From the NCBI GenBank assembly GCA_025056735.1, contig JANWVR010000059.1, positions 1 to 64,000 on the forward strand: DNA of 64,000 bases, given 5' to 3'. Both the position numbers and the translations under genes were made by a program. Shown here piece after piece: positions 26,378 to 34,208 of this stretch; the first letter of the stretch is position 1; each line of letters begins with the position of its first letter. This DNA is from Saprospiraceae bacterium (GTDB lineage: Bacteria > Bacteroidota > Bacteroidia > Chitinophagales > Saprospiraceae). Under the pieces are notes generated by a model, which had not been told where the DNA came from, did not search any database, and worked only from the letters and a program-made list of their open reading frames with translations.

Positions 26378-27289
26378 TCATTCGGGCAGAGCCACTGCCA
26401 AGCGCAGACGAGCAAAACCGGAGAAGTTGCCATAGCCACCCTGGATGTTGTTGAAAAAGGCGTCGGGGTCGCTCAGGGGCGAGCCTTGCGTTGCCAGCGA
26501 GAGATGATAGCGGTAATAGGCTTCCGACAGGGTTCGCCACTCCAACAGCAGGCGCGTAGGCTCCTCCTCATTAGGGCGGTATGGGATGACGACTTCCAGT
26601 TCTATGGTTTTTCGCCCGTCGTTCCAGTAGTTTTCATTGAGCAAAAATACACCCTCTGGTGTGCCGTAGGTAAGGGCCAGCGTTCGCCCGTTAGCTAAAA
26701 AGCCGCTCACCTTAGTTTCACTGCTGTTGGGCGGCGTTGGGCCGCTTTTTCGCAGTTCGTGCTGAAGGCCAAAGGCAAAATACCGTCGCTGTGCAGGCAG
26801 GTCATTCACCGAAATGACGATAGGCACGCGCAGAATGCGCAGACCCGTAGTGTCTTCAACCGTCCGGATACTGTCTTTTTTTATTTTCATAGAAACGGCA
26901 GAAATGCCGGCGGGAATGGTGTCCGATGCTTGCACGGTGTCATAACCCGGAAAACGCGCCGTAATGGAGTATCGAACGCCGGGTTTCAGCAGGGCACGGC
27001 TTTTCCAGAAGAGACGACCGCCGGGCCCTTGCTCTGGGAATAGGCGATTGAGGAAAATACCGTCGGCAGCCAGCGTAACATCGCCTGCGGGCAAGACTTC
27101 CTGCGGGCTACCGATGCTCGTAATGGGCTGGCTTAGCGAGATATTGGCGCACAGAGGCTCGCCCGCTGTGAAGTGGCTCGTGATGACGATCCGCGGCTTC
27201 TCGGAAGCAGGGAGGTCAATATACTCCTCGCGAATACAGGCGGCCAAAAAGAGGAGCATCAGCAGTAGGCATAGGCGGTGTCGCTGCAT
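26378..27289 (-). CDS. DUF4249 outer-membrane-associated lipoprotein
   Basis: A 303-residue protein beginning with a lipoprotein signal (LLLMLLFLAACIREEYID; lipid-modified cysteine about residue 18). The body is beta-rich and matches DUF4249, a Bacteroidota-only family that is almost always encoded next to a TonB-dependent receptor. Features include PRIVITSHFTAGEPLC, AGDVTLAADGIFLNRLFP and SDPDAFFNNIQGGYGNFSGF near the end, the last typical of the family. It follows the receptor gene by 19 bases on the same strand. The pair probably acts together at the cell surface to capture a ligand that the receptor imports; the ligand is unknown. Confidence 0.9.
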   Translation of the reverse strand: MQRHRLCLLLMLLFLAACIREEYIDLPASEKPRIVITSHFTAGEPLCANISLSQPITSIGSPQEVLPAGDVTLAADGIFLNRLFPEQGPGGRLFWKSRALLKPGVRYSITARFPGYDTVQASDTIPAGISAVSMKIKKDSIRTVEDTTGLRILRVPIVISVNDLPAQRRYFAFGLQHELRKSGPTPPNSSETKVSGFLANGRTLALTYGTPEGVFLLNENYWNDGRKTIELEVVIPYRPNEEEPTRLLLEWRTLSEAYYRYHLSLATQGSPLSDPDAFFNNIQGGYGNFSGFARLRLAVALPE

Positions 27290-27308
27290 AGGGCTGCAAG
27301 GAAGAAGA

Positions 27309-30038
27309 TTAAAAACGCAAGGAATAGCGAAATTCGGGTAAAATAGGCAATAAGGTGTATTGTACAGCGCGCACCTGCCCTGACGCCGAAACGCTAGCGC
27401 CGTCTAAATACATAAAAAAGGGATTGGGACGGTTGTAGACGTTGTAAGCGCCGAGCAAGATTTCATGGTGCAAACTTCGCGTTTGGAAGTGAACGCGGCA
27501 AGAAACGTCTAAGCGATGATAGTTGGGCAAGCGATAATTATTGACGCTTCCATAGATGAGCACTTCGCGCACCTGGGCGTTGTCGTCATGGGTTTGATGC
27601 TGAAATTTTAGCGCGGTTAGCGTGATAGGGTTCCCGCTGGCATAGACCCACAAAACCCTCATGTCGAGCCAGCGCGCCAGCCGTTGCTGAGCGCTCAGGT
27701 TGAGCACATGCGGGCGATCGAACCGGAATGGAAACGGCTGCCCTGCATTCAGATCGGGAAATTGCCGAATAGCCTGCGACCAGGTATAGGTCGCTGAAAG
27801 GGCCGTATGCCGAAAGCGTTTTTCTACCGACAATTCGACGCCTCTGGCCCAGCCCGAACCCGCGATGATGCGGTCTTCCCAGCCGCTGGCGTCTTCGGCG
27901 CCGGCAATCAGCAGCGCAGTCGTGGATGCCTTGAGAGCTAGCACTCGACTCAAACGCCGATAATAACCCTCTGCGGACACAGACCAGCCGTCGCCGACAA
28001 AGCCCAGACCCGCGGTGTACTGCCAGGTCTCCTCCGGCAACACGCGCGGCGTGGTGGGTACCCACAACTCGAAGGGAAAACTGAGGTTGAACGTCCCCAC
28101 CTGATGCAAAAACTGCCCCATGCGATGGTAGCCCGCCCATACCTGCCCATGCTTTAGCAAACGCTGAGACACGCGCAAACGCGGCTGAAAAAGCCTGAAC
28201 ACACGGTTGCGTATCTTAAAAGAACTCACGTGCAAACCAGCCTCTAAGCGCCCATTCCTGCTAAACTCCCAGGCTGCGTCCGCATACAGACTCGACTCAT
28301 CGGCTTTTACCCGCTCGCGATTGAACAGTGCCTTCGTCAAGGAGTCGGCTAATAACGGCGACTGGCCCGGCAGCAAGAAGTTGACCGTCAGGGCCCCCGG
28401 CTCGAAGGTATGAAAGGCGTAAGAGCCGCCGGCGTGTATTGTCAGCGCGTTAAGCGGCTTGAACTCCCAATCGGTCTGCAGCGAGGCATCTTCAATGAAA
28501 GTCTGGTAGCGCTGAGCATAATTGGCCAGCACTTTTCGCTTTGCCGAAGCAAGACTAAACGACTCCGACAGCAGGTCTTGCTGGCTTTGATAGTAAAAGC
28601 GGCTATATCGGAGAATGGTCTTGGCAAAAATGCCCGAGCGAAGCGTTCGACTCCAGCGCAAGGCCACTATATTATTGCCCCATATGGCGCCCAGTGCGTA
28701 TCGTTCGTTGAGCAGCGCCGTGGCCGAAGAAAACGTCTGCAAAAACTGGTTCCGAAACAGATCGCCGCCCGAGTAAAGGCTGAAATGCACCTGGTCGCGC
28801 TCCGAGAATTGATAATTAGCCTTGATAGTCAGGTCATAAAAGCGATACCGGGCTGCATCACCGGCCAAAAACAACGCGCCGCGGTACTGGCTGCGAAACA
28901 AACCTTGCCACAACTCCAAGGGCGTACGGCGCACACTTACTAAGAAGGCATTCTTAGGCATGCTCGCGCCCTCCGAAGAGCGCTCGCTCCGCCGAAGCTT
29001 GCGCAAAAAAGGGCCCTCAAATGAAAGCGAAGCCGCCAGCAACCCTACGGAAACCTCCCCGCCATACCGGTGCGGATTGCCGTCGCGCAGGCGAACATCT
29101 AATACCGAAGACGCTCGCCCTCCGTAACGGGCCGGAAAATCACCCTTCCACAACTGAGCATGATGAATCGCAGCCGATGGAAAAATAGAGATGATGCCCA
29201 GCGCATGACTGGGATTGTACACCGGCACGTCGTCCAGCAAGAACAAATTTTGGTCGGCGTTTCCGCCGCGCACATGCAGGCCACCCAATCCATCTACGCC
29301 GGCCACTACACCCGGAAGCAATGCTGCATAGCGCATCGGGTCGGCCTCTCCGCCCAGCATTGGCGCTTGACGCATATCGTCCGGCGATATGCGTCGCCCA
29401 CTCTCCAAAAGCACGGCTGAACCAGGAACAATCGCCGGTACATTCCGAATCGTTATTTCCGGCAGCGTAGCATCGGGCACCAAGCGAAAGGCAAAAAAAC
29501 GGTCGGCCTGCACCTCTAAAGTCGCGCTTTGAGGACGATGCCCTACATAATGAGCCGACATCCGCAGACGACCCTCGTATGCTTTAAAACTAAAAAAGCC
29601 GTACTCGTTGGTCGTCGTGCTTCCACCTACCCCGTTGCTTCCGCTCCACCTGACCGTGGCACCAATCAGCCATTCGCCGCTCTCGACATCGAGCACTCGA
29701 CCGCTCACAACGTACTCGCGCAACGCCCGTATGACCACCTGGTCATCGTGCCATTCCACCTTCACACGTGCGCATTCCGTCAGCCGTTCTAAAACACTCT
29801 TTAGCGCCTCTTCTTGAATGTCTACAGTTATTCGCGGACATGCTGAAAAAAAATTGGGTTGATAGCTGATGTTAACATGATGGCGCACTGCAATATCCTG
29901 AATAACCGTTTGCACTTCGCAATTAAAACACCGGGCGCTTACCCGTCGCTCCGCCACCTCGGTCTGAGCACACGCCAGCCCTAGTGGCAACGCCCACGCC
30001 AGGCAAACCCTCAAAAACGATAGAACACGGATGCGCAT
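27309..30038 (-). CDS. TonB-dependent receptor with STN and carboxypeptidase-regulatory domains
   Basis: 909 residues. A signal peptide (LSFLRVCLAWALPLGLACAQ) is followed by a secretin/TonB short N-terminal (STN) domain (about residues 35-105, CEVQTVIQDIAVRHHVNISY). A carboxypeptidase-regulatory-like domain (VVSGRVLDVESGEWLIGATV) comes next. The plug has MRYAALLPGVVAGVDGLG, LHVRGGNADQNLFLLDDVPV and SRASSVLDV-type sequence, and a 22-strand-type barrel completes the protein. The STN domain allows surface-signal transduction in FecA-like receptors, but no sigma or anti-sigma gene is adjacent here. The downstream DUF4249 lipoprotein is its partner. The substrate is not identifiable. Confidence 0.93.
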   Translation of the reverse strand: MRIRVLSFLRVCLAWALPLGLACAQTEVAERRVSARCFNCEVQTVIQDIAVRHHVNISYQPNFFSACPRITVDIQEEALKSVLERLTECARVKVEWHDDQVVIRALREYVVSGRVLDVESGEWLIGATVRWSGSNGVGGSTTTNEYGFFSFKAYEGRLRMSAHYVGHRPQSATLEVQADRFFAFRLVPDATLPEITIRNVPAIVPGSAVLLESGRRISPDDMRQAPMLGGEADPMRYAALLPGVVAGVDGLGGLHVRGGNADQNLFLLDDVPVYNPSHALGIISIFPSAAIHHAQLWKGDFPARYGGRASSVLDVRLRDGNPHRYGGEVSVGLLAASLSFEGPFLRKLRRSERSSEGASMPKNAFLVSVRRTPLELWQGLFRSQYRGALFLAGDAARYRFYDLTIKANYQFSERDQVHFSLYSGGDLFRNQFLQTFSSATALLNERYALGAIWGNNIVALRWSRTLRSGIFAKTILRYSRFYYQSQQDLLSESFSLASAKRKVLANYAQRYQTFIEDASLQTDWEFKPLNALTIHAGGSYAFHTFEPGALTVNFLLPGQSPLLADSLTKALFNRERVKADESSLYADAAWEFSRNGRLEAGLHVSSFKIRNRVFRLFQPRLRVSQRLLKHGQVWAGYHRMGQFLHQVGTFNLSFPFELWVPTTPRVLPEETWQYTAGLGFVGDGWSVSAEGYYRRLSRVLALKASTTALLIAGAEDASGWEDRIIAGSGWARGVELSVEKRFRHTALSATYTWSQAIRQFPDLNAGQPFPFRFDRPHVLNLSAQQRLARWLDMRVLWVYASGNPITLTALKFQHQTHDDNAQVREVLIYGSVNNYRLPNYHRLDVSCRVHFQTRSLHHEILLGAYNVYNRPNPFFMYLDGASVSASGQVRAVQYTLLPILPEFRYSLRF

Positions 30039-30206
30039 GCAATAGGATTACAAGCGCTAAAATTAAAACGGCGATCGCTTCTACAAGGCAGAAATTTAGA
30101 CGCCAGCGGTTTGGAGGCCATAAACGCACCGCGACACACACCTGTAGCCTATGGGCCAGGCATGTTCTATGCGCGCTTATGGGCTACCCTGCAACAGGCT
30201 TCGCAT

Positions 30207-30569
30207 CTACGCCCGCTCGCTCTCCGAGAGCAGCGGAGGCGGCGGTTCTTGCGTGTAGTCTATCAAAAGGCTGTATAACCCGCGCTGATAAATTATGTCC
30301 AACGCATGACGCAGCATCAGCGCCACGTCGGCCTCTGGGCGCTTGAGCAGCACCGGCAACAACGGCAACATCGGGATAAATAATGCCTATTTCAGCCTCA
30401 GTCTCTGTGTCTTCTGCCAAATACGTATCCACTCGAGCAACATATTTGGGCGCAATTTTAGTGGCCAGGAGCGCTCACTGATAGCACTGGCAAAACTATG
30501 ATGTACATCAGGCAACAAATAGCCCTCTAAGTAAGGATCCATGCCAGGAAAGGGAGACGTCGTGCGCAT
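30207..30569 (-). pseudogene. Decayed DUF4058 gene (frameshift plus internal deletion)
   Basis: Three pieces of one DUF4058 protein lie in order on the minus strand but in different frames. The first is MRTTSPFPGMDPYLEGYLLP...VHHSFASAISER (from the ATG at 30569). Near 30475 the frame must shift to continue as LATKIAPKYVARVDTYLAED...IGIIYPDV. Near 30370 it shifts again to LPLLPVLLKRPEADVALMLR...YSLLIDYTQEPPPPLL, ending at TAG 30207. Intact DUF4058 proteins are roughly 250 residues or more; here the middle is missing. The second junction lies in TTGCCGTTGTTGCCG, a short direct repeat that could have mediated the deletion. Function of the family is unknown. Not expected to make a working protein. 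Confidence 0.82.
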
Positions 30570-30807
30570 GCGCCGAATTGCATATAGAATACAAAAAATA
30601 AAAGTAAACCAAAAGTCGCGCTGTGTTAGACGCCCCAAAGCAGCCAGATGCAAAAATGCCCTGCAATGCTATGCACTCGCTTTCTTGCCCTCTGCTTTCC
30701 CTTTGTTCGAGGCCTTATTGACGGTATTTTTTAGAAAAGAATGCGCAGTACTGTTCAACCAATCCATCAAAGGCGTGTTCTCTGGCTGCACAAAAAACAC
30801 TGCCGTC

Positions 30808-31416
30808 ATGTCTCAATTTCTTATGCTCTTTTCTTTTTTGTTTCTCTTCTCTGGCGCTTTCTTGAGCGGTTGTTTCGATGCCAATCAAATGGTTGCACGT
30901 CCGTCTGCTGCACATACGCAGAAGGCTTCGCTACCGTCGTCCACTTCCTTTTACCAGTTCACCGTCAACTCCTTGGATGGCCAACCGGTCTCCATGGAGC
31001 GCTTCCGTGGTAAGAAAATCGTCGTACTCAACGTTGCCTCCAAGTGCGGCTATACGCCACAATACGCCGATTGGGAAAAATTCTACCGCGAGCATCAGGA
31101 ACGCGTGGTGGTGTTGGGATTCCCTTGCAACGATTTCATGGGTCAAGAGCCGGGTTCCGCCAAGGAGATCGCCGAATTTTGTCAGAAGAACTACGGCGTT
31201 ACTTTCCCTATGTTCGAGAAAGTGCATGTTCGGGGCGACGCTAAGGCGCCCATCTACCGCTGGCTGACCGACCCGCAGCAGAACGGCTGGAACAGCCAGG
31301 AGCCAACATGGAACTTTTGCAAGTACTTGCTCAACGAAAAGGGAGAACTGACGCACTTCTTCGGGCCTAAGGTGAAGCCAGAGAGTGCGGAGTTTCGGGA
31401 GGCTTTGGGACTTTGA
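30808..31416 (+). CDS. Glutathione peroxidase family lipoprotein
   Basis: 202 residues. An N-terminal hydrophobic segment ends in the lipobox LSGC (Cys22), so the protein is probably lipid-anchored to an envelope membrane. The thioredoxin fold has the peroxidatic cysteine in NVASKCGYT (C80), the second signature LGFPCNDFMGQEPGS with the resolving cysteine, and the Trp/Asn of WNFCKYLL. It therefore has the Cys-type catalytic tetrad rather than selenocysteine. Such enzymes generally use thioredoxin rather than glutathione as reductant. The ATG at 30808 is chosen because the signal peptide begins there; a longer upstream frame lacks a signal. It converges on the glycerophosphodiesterase gene, with one repeat palindrome between them. 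Confidence 0.9.
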   Translation: MSQFLMLFSFLFLFSGAFLSGCFDANQMVARPSAAHTQKASLPSSTSFYQFTVNSLDGQPVSMERFRGKKIVVLNVASKCGYTPQYADWEKFYREHQERVVVLGFPCNDFMGQEPGSAKEIAEFCQKNYGVTFPMFEKVHVRGDAKAPIYRWLTDPQQNGWNSQEPTWNFCKYLLNEKGELTHFFGPKVKPESAEFREALGL

Positions 31417-31432
31417 GGGCGGATAACGAGTC

Positions 31433-31449
31433 GGCTAAACAAGTTTGGC
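31433..31449 (-). repeat. Single inverted copy of the AAACTTGTTT palindromic repeat
   Basis: Read on the minus strand, CCCAGTAACCGCCAAACTTG... continues to TTTAGCCG (31459-31432). The palindromic core is GCCAAAC-TT-GTTTAGC with one mismatched pair. Its TAA (31454-31452) is the stop codon of the glycerophosphodiesterase gene. The 23 bases from 31459 to 31437 are identical to 32407-32429, in inverted orientation. Confidence 0.85.
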
Positions 31450-31451
31450 GG

Positions 31452-32360
31452 TTACTGGGGGGTTCGATTAGGGTAGTCGGTGATGATGCCGTCCACACCA
31501 ATTTGAATAAGTCGGCGCATGGTTTCGGTGTCGTTGACCGTCCAGGGGATGAGTTTCATGCCCTTTTGGCGGCAGAAGCGCACCGTGGAAGGCTTGACGA
31601 GCGCGTGGTAGGGGCTGTAAATCGCTGGAGTAAAGCCCAATCGCTCGAGGTTTTTGGCCGGGCCGAGGAAGTTTTCTACCAATAAAGCCAGGGTTAATTG
31701 TGGGTTGAGCGCGCGCACGGCGCGCAGGGCGCGTGGGTCAAAGGACTGCACGGTGCAGGTACTCTGCAGTCCGAGGGCTGCGATTTCCTCCACCACTAAG
31801 CGAGCAAAAGTGTCTATTGGTGGCGTGCGGATGCCGTCCCATTCGGGTCGGCTCTTGATTTCAATGTTCCAACGCACAGCCCGGTTCGGGTAGGCGGCAC
31901 GCACGGCCTCCACTACTTCGCGCAGCGTAGGTTTATGTGCGGGCTGTGGTGTCTGCTCCGGGAAGCGTGGGTGGCGCAGGCTGCCACAGTCGTAAGCGCG
32001 TATTTCGGCAGCGGTGAGCTGGTACAGAAAGACCTTTTCGGCCTCAGCGGCAGGTATGCGGCTACCGTCGGGCCGCCGGCAGATGTCGGCGTTGAACCAC
32101 GGCTCATGGCTCACAATCAGATGACGGTCTTTCGACACCGCCAGATCGAGCTCCAGCGTCGTTATCTGCGGGAACTCCAGCGCGCGCAAAAAGCCCGGCA
32201 CGCTGTTCTCTGGCGCCAGACCGCGCGCACCGCGGTGTCCCTGCCAGTCAAAGCCGGGCGGTATCGTTACGGGCTTGTTTTCCAACGATTTACATGCAAC
32301 AAAAAAAAGCAGCAGCCAGGCAAAATGCCCGCCTATGAAATGCAAATTTGGCACAGTCAT
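31452..32360 (-). CDS. Glycerophosphodiester phosphodiesterase, lipoprotein
   Basis: 302 residues. The N-terminus LHFIGGHFAWLLLFFVACKS is a lipoprotein signal (lipid cysteine about residue 23). The TIM-barrel GDPD domain has the catalytic pair of histidines in GHRGARGLAPENSV and IVSHEPWF, metal-binding acidic residues in TTLELDLAVSKD, and the later EIKSRPEW. The enzyme splits glycerophosphodiesters into glycerol 3-phosphate and an alcohol at the cell envelope, salvaging phospholipid head groups. The gene is bracketed by inverted copies of the palindromic repeat: its stop codon lies inside one, and the four-copy array begins 57 bases upstream of its start. Confidence 0.93.
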   Translation of the reverse strand: MTVPNLHFIGGHFAWLLLFFVACKSLENKPVTIPPGFDWQGHRGARGLAPENSVPGFLRALEFPQITTLELDLAVSKDRHLIVSHEPWFNADICRRPDGSRIPAAEAEKVFLYQLTAAEIRAYDCGSLRHPRFPEQTPQPAHKPTLREVVEAVRAAYPNRAVRWNIEIKSRPEWDGIRTPPIDTFARLVVEEIAALGLQSTCTVQSFDPRALRAVRALNPQLTLALLVENFLGPAKNLERLGFTPAIYSPYHALVKPSTVRFCRQKGMKLIPWTVNDTETMRRLIQIGVDGIITDYPNRTPQ

Positions 32361-32406
32361 TTACAACGCCTTTTCTTTGAGCGCCTTTTTGGCACGCCCA
32401 AAGGTA

Positions 32407-32510
32407 CCCAGTAACCGCCAAACTTGTTTGGCCCGGTACCGGCTAAACTTGTTTAGCCCAATAACCGCCAAACTTGTTTGGCCCAGTACCGGTTAAACTT
32501 GTTTAGCCAT
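32407..32510 (+). repeat. Four palindromes at exact 25-bp spacing
   Basis: Two tandem 50-bp units each hold two related palindromes: GCCAAACTTGTTTGGC at 32417-32432 and 32467-32482, and GG(C/T)TAAACTTGTTTAGCC at 32441-32458 and 32491-32508. Their centres are exactly 25 bases apart throughout. Linkers read CCGGTACC or CCCAATAACC. The array fills most of the gap between the divergent glycerophosphodiesterase and SCP2 genes, so it would lie in both promoter regions. Each palindrome could fold as a hairpin with a CTTG tetraloop. Confidence 0.9.
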
Positions 32511-32532
32511 CCAACCGGAAAAAACACGCCAC

Positions 32533-32847
32533 ATGCTCGACGTTAAACAATTCCTTCTTGACCTTCCCAACCGCGTTAACCCCGAAGATATTCAGGGCGA
32601 ACAGGCTACCTTCCACTTTGACATTGCTGACGCTGGCCAGTTCACCGTCCGCATCGAAAACGACCAGGTGAGCGTTAGCGAGGGGCTCACCGGTGAGGCT
32701 ACTTCATCGGTAAAAACTTCTGCCGAGGCTTTTTCTAAAATCCTGGCCGGCGATCTGAATCCTATGATGGCCATGATGACGGGTAAACTCTCTGTACGCA
32801 ATCCGGGCGGAATACTCAAATATGCGAAAATGTTCGGGCTGATGTAA
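32533..32847 (+). CDS. SCP2 sterol-binding domain protein
   Basis: 104 residues covering a single SCP2 domain: ATFHFDIADAGQFTVRIEND, SSVKTSAEAFSKILAGDLNP, MMAMMTGKLSVRNPGGILKY. Members bind lipids or acyl-CoA in a hydrophobic tunnel. Bacterial stand-alone SCP2 proteins have no firmly assigned ligand. Cytoplasmic, no signal sequence. The gene starts 25 bases after the four-palindrome array, which therefore occupies its promoter or leader. Confidence 0.9.
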   Translation: MLDVKQFLLDLPNRVNPEDIQGEQATFHFDIADAGQFTVRIENDQVSVSEGLTGEATSSVKTSAEAFSKILAGDLNPMMAMMTGKLSVRNPGGILKYAKMFGLM

Positions 32848-32930
32848 TTGTGCTTCTTTAACGCAAATCAGCAGCGGAAGGACGGGGCGCTCGCTTGTGC
32901 GGTGGATAACTCGTGTTATCTGACCAGTCG

Positions 32931-33341
32931 TTACTCTTCATCGAGGTCCCATTCAAAAGCGCTTTCTTTGAACTCATCGAGTTCGCGGCGCTCTTTTTTA
33001 GTAGGGCGTCCTGCGCCTTTTTCGCGCTTTTCGGCGCCGCCGGCGGCGTTGAGGAACCAGGCGTTGTATTTATTTCGTTCTTCAGCAGGTGTAATGTCTT
33101 CGTAGCAGGTGGCGGCAATGGGCGCTCCGACGCGCTTTTCGAGGACTTGCAGCACGCGGTACTGGAAATTGAAGCCCGCTTTGCGCACGGTGAGAATGTC
33201 GCCCAAACCAATGAGGTGCGAGGGCTTGAGCGGCTCGCCTTCTATCCGCACGCGGCCGGCTTTGCAGGCTTCTGTAGCCAGCGTACGGCTTTTAAAAATG
33301 CGCACGCTCCACAGCCACTTATCCACGCGGACTTTTGTCAT
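32931..33341 (-). CDS. S4-domain RNA-binding protein, Hsp15-like
   Basis: 136 residues. The S4 RNA-binding domain starts at MTKVRVDKWLWSVRIFKSRT and continues CKAGRVRIEGEPLKPSH (about residues 3-60), a match to the Hsp15/YrfH group that binds 50S subunits carrying stalled nascent chains. The C-terminus is charged and helical (GRPTKKERRELDEFKES), also usual for the group. The ATG at 33341 is selected because upstream in-frame sequence has no homology and covers the TATCTTTG promoter box. Confidence 0.88.
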   Translation of the reverse strand: MTKVRVDKWLWSVRIFKSRTLATEACKAGRVRIEGEPLKPSHLIGLGDILTVRKAGFNFQYRVLQVLEKRVGAPIAATCYEDITPAEERNKYNAWFLNAAGGAEKREKGAGRPTKKERRELDEFKESAFEWDLDEE

Positions 33342-33370
33342 AAAGCGCTGAAATTCTAATTTTAAGACGA

Positions 33371-33378
33371 CAAAGATA
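33371..33378 (-). promoter_or_regulatory. -7 promoter box for the S4-domain gene
   Basis: The minus strand reads TATCTTTG, an exact TAnnTTTG match, 30 bases before the ATG. No good -33 box at normal spacing. Confidence 0.4.
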
Positions 33379-33481
33379 GACGCGCCCAAGCCGTTTTTCC
33401 ACGCCAAAAGGGCGCCTTTTCCCCAGCTAAAGGTGGATAACTTAACATACTTCAAGCAACGGCATTTCTCCCTTGCTCACC

Positions 33482-33489
33482 TATCTTTG
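33482..33489 (+). promoter_or_regulatory. -7 promoter box for the UPF0173 gene
   Basis: TATCTTTG, followed by the ATG 33 bases later, is one of the best TAnnTTTG matches on the plus strand. The -33 region holds only TTTC, a weak match. Confidence 0.5.
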
Positions 33490-33521
33490 CCTGGTTTTTT
33501 GGGTAAAAAAGGACTTTTTCC

Positions 33522-34208
33522 ATGAAAATCACCTACTTTGGGCATTCATGTTTCCTGCTGGAGGCCGGCGGCAAGCGCTTGCTGTTCGATCCCTTTGTAT
33601 CGGGCAATCCGCTGGCCACAGGCGTCCGCGTGGAAAATATCCGCTGCGACTACGTGCTGATCACGCACGCGCACAGCGACCATGTCGCCGATGTGGAAAC
33701 GGTGATGAAGCATAACCCGGAGGCTACGATTATCGGCATTTGGGAAATCTACGCCCATTACAGCGCCAAAGGCTACAAGGCGCACCCCATGAATAAGGGC
33801 GGCTGGTGGACCTTCGATTTTGGGCGCGTGAAAATGGTCAATGCCGTGCACAGCAGTAGCTTCTCTGACGGCTCTTACGGCGGCGACCCCGTGGGCTTCG
33901 TACTCGACACGCCCGATGGCGTCCTTTACGTGGCCGGAGATACAGCACTTACCACCGACATGCAGCTTATCCCGCGCACCTGCCCGCCGCTGACAGCAGC
34001 CATACTGCCCATCGGCTCCAACTTCACCATGGACTACCACGACGCCGTGCTGGCCAGCGACTTCATTTCCTGCAACCACATCATTGGCTGCCACTTCGAT
34101 ACCTTCGGCTTCATCAAAATTGACCACGAACAGGCTCGGGCGGCATTCGCCGAAAAAGGCAAACACCTCCACCTCCCCGCTATTGGCGAAACTTTTAACG
34201 TCTCGTAA
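33522..34208 (+). CDS. UPF0173-type metal-dependent hydrolase (metallo-beta-lactamase fold)
   Basis: 228 residues with the metallo-beta-lactamase fold. MKITYFGHSCFLLEAGGKRL opens the fold, and the zinc ligands are THAHSDH (His49, His51, Asp53, His54), with later histidines in VNAVHSSSF and IIGCHFDTFGF and an aspartate in VAGDTALTTD. The length and motif order match the UPF0173/YtkL family of cytoplasmic hydrolases, whose substrate is not established. The stop codon TAA at 34206-34208 is the first element of the 77-bp repeat array, so the 3' end of the transcript begins inside the repeat. Confidence 0.92.
   Translation: MKITYFGHSCFLLEAGGKRLLFDPFVSGNPLATGVRVENIRCDYVLITHAHSDHVADVETVMKHNPEATIIGIWEIYAHYSAKGYKAHPMNKGGWWTFDFGRVKMVNAVHSSSFSDGSYGGDPVGFVLDTPDGVLYVAGDTALTTDMQLIPRTCPPLTAAILPIGSNFTMDYHDAVLASDFISCNHIIGCHFDTFGFIKIDHEQARAAFAEKGKHLHLPAIGETFNVS

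Larger units (their letters stand above)
32901..33440. other. Three DnaA-box-like 9-mers (possible origin element)
   Basis: TTATCCACC occurs on the minus strand at 32909-32901 and again at 33440-33432, both intergenic. TTATCCACG lies on the plus strand at 33319-33327. Each differs from the DnaA box TTATCCACA at the last base. The middle one is inside the S4-domain gene where it encodes conserved VDKW, so it may be coincidental. The proximity to parAB is suggestive, but no clear AT-rich unwinding region was seen. Confidence 0.25.
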
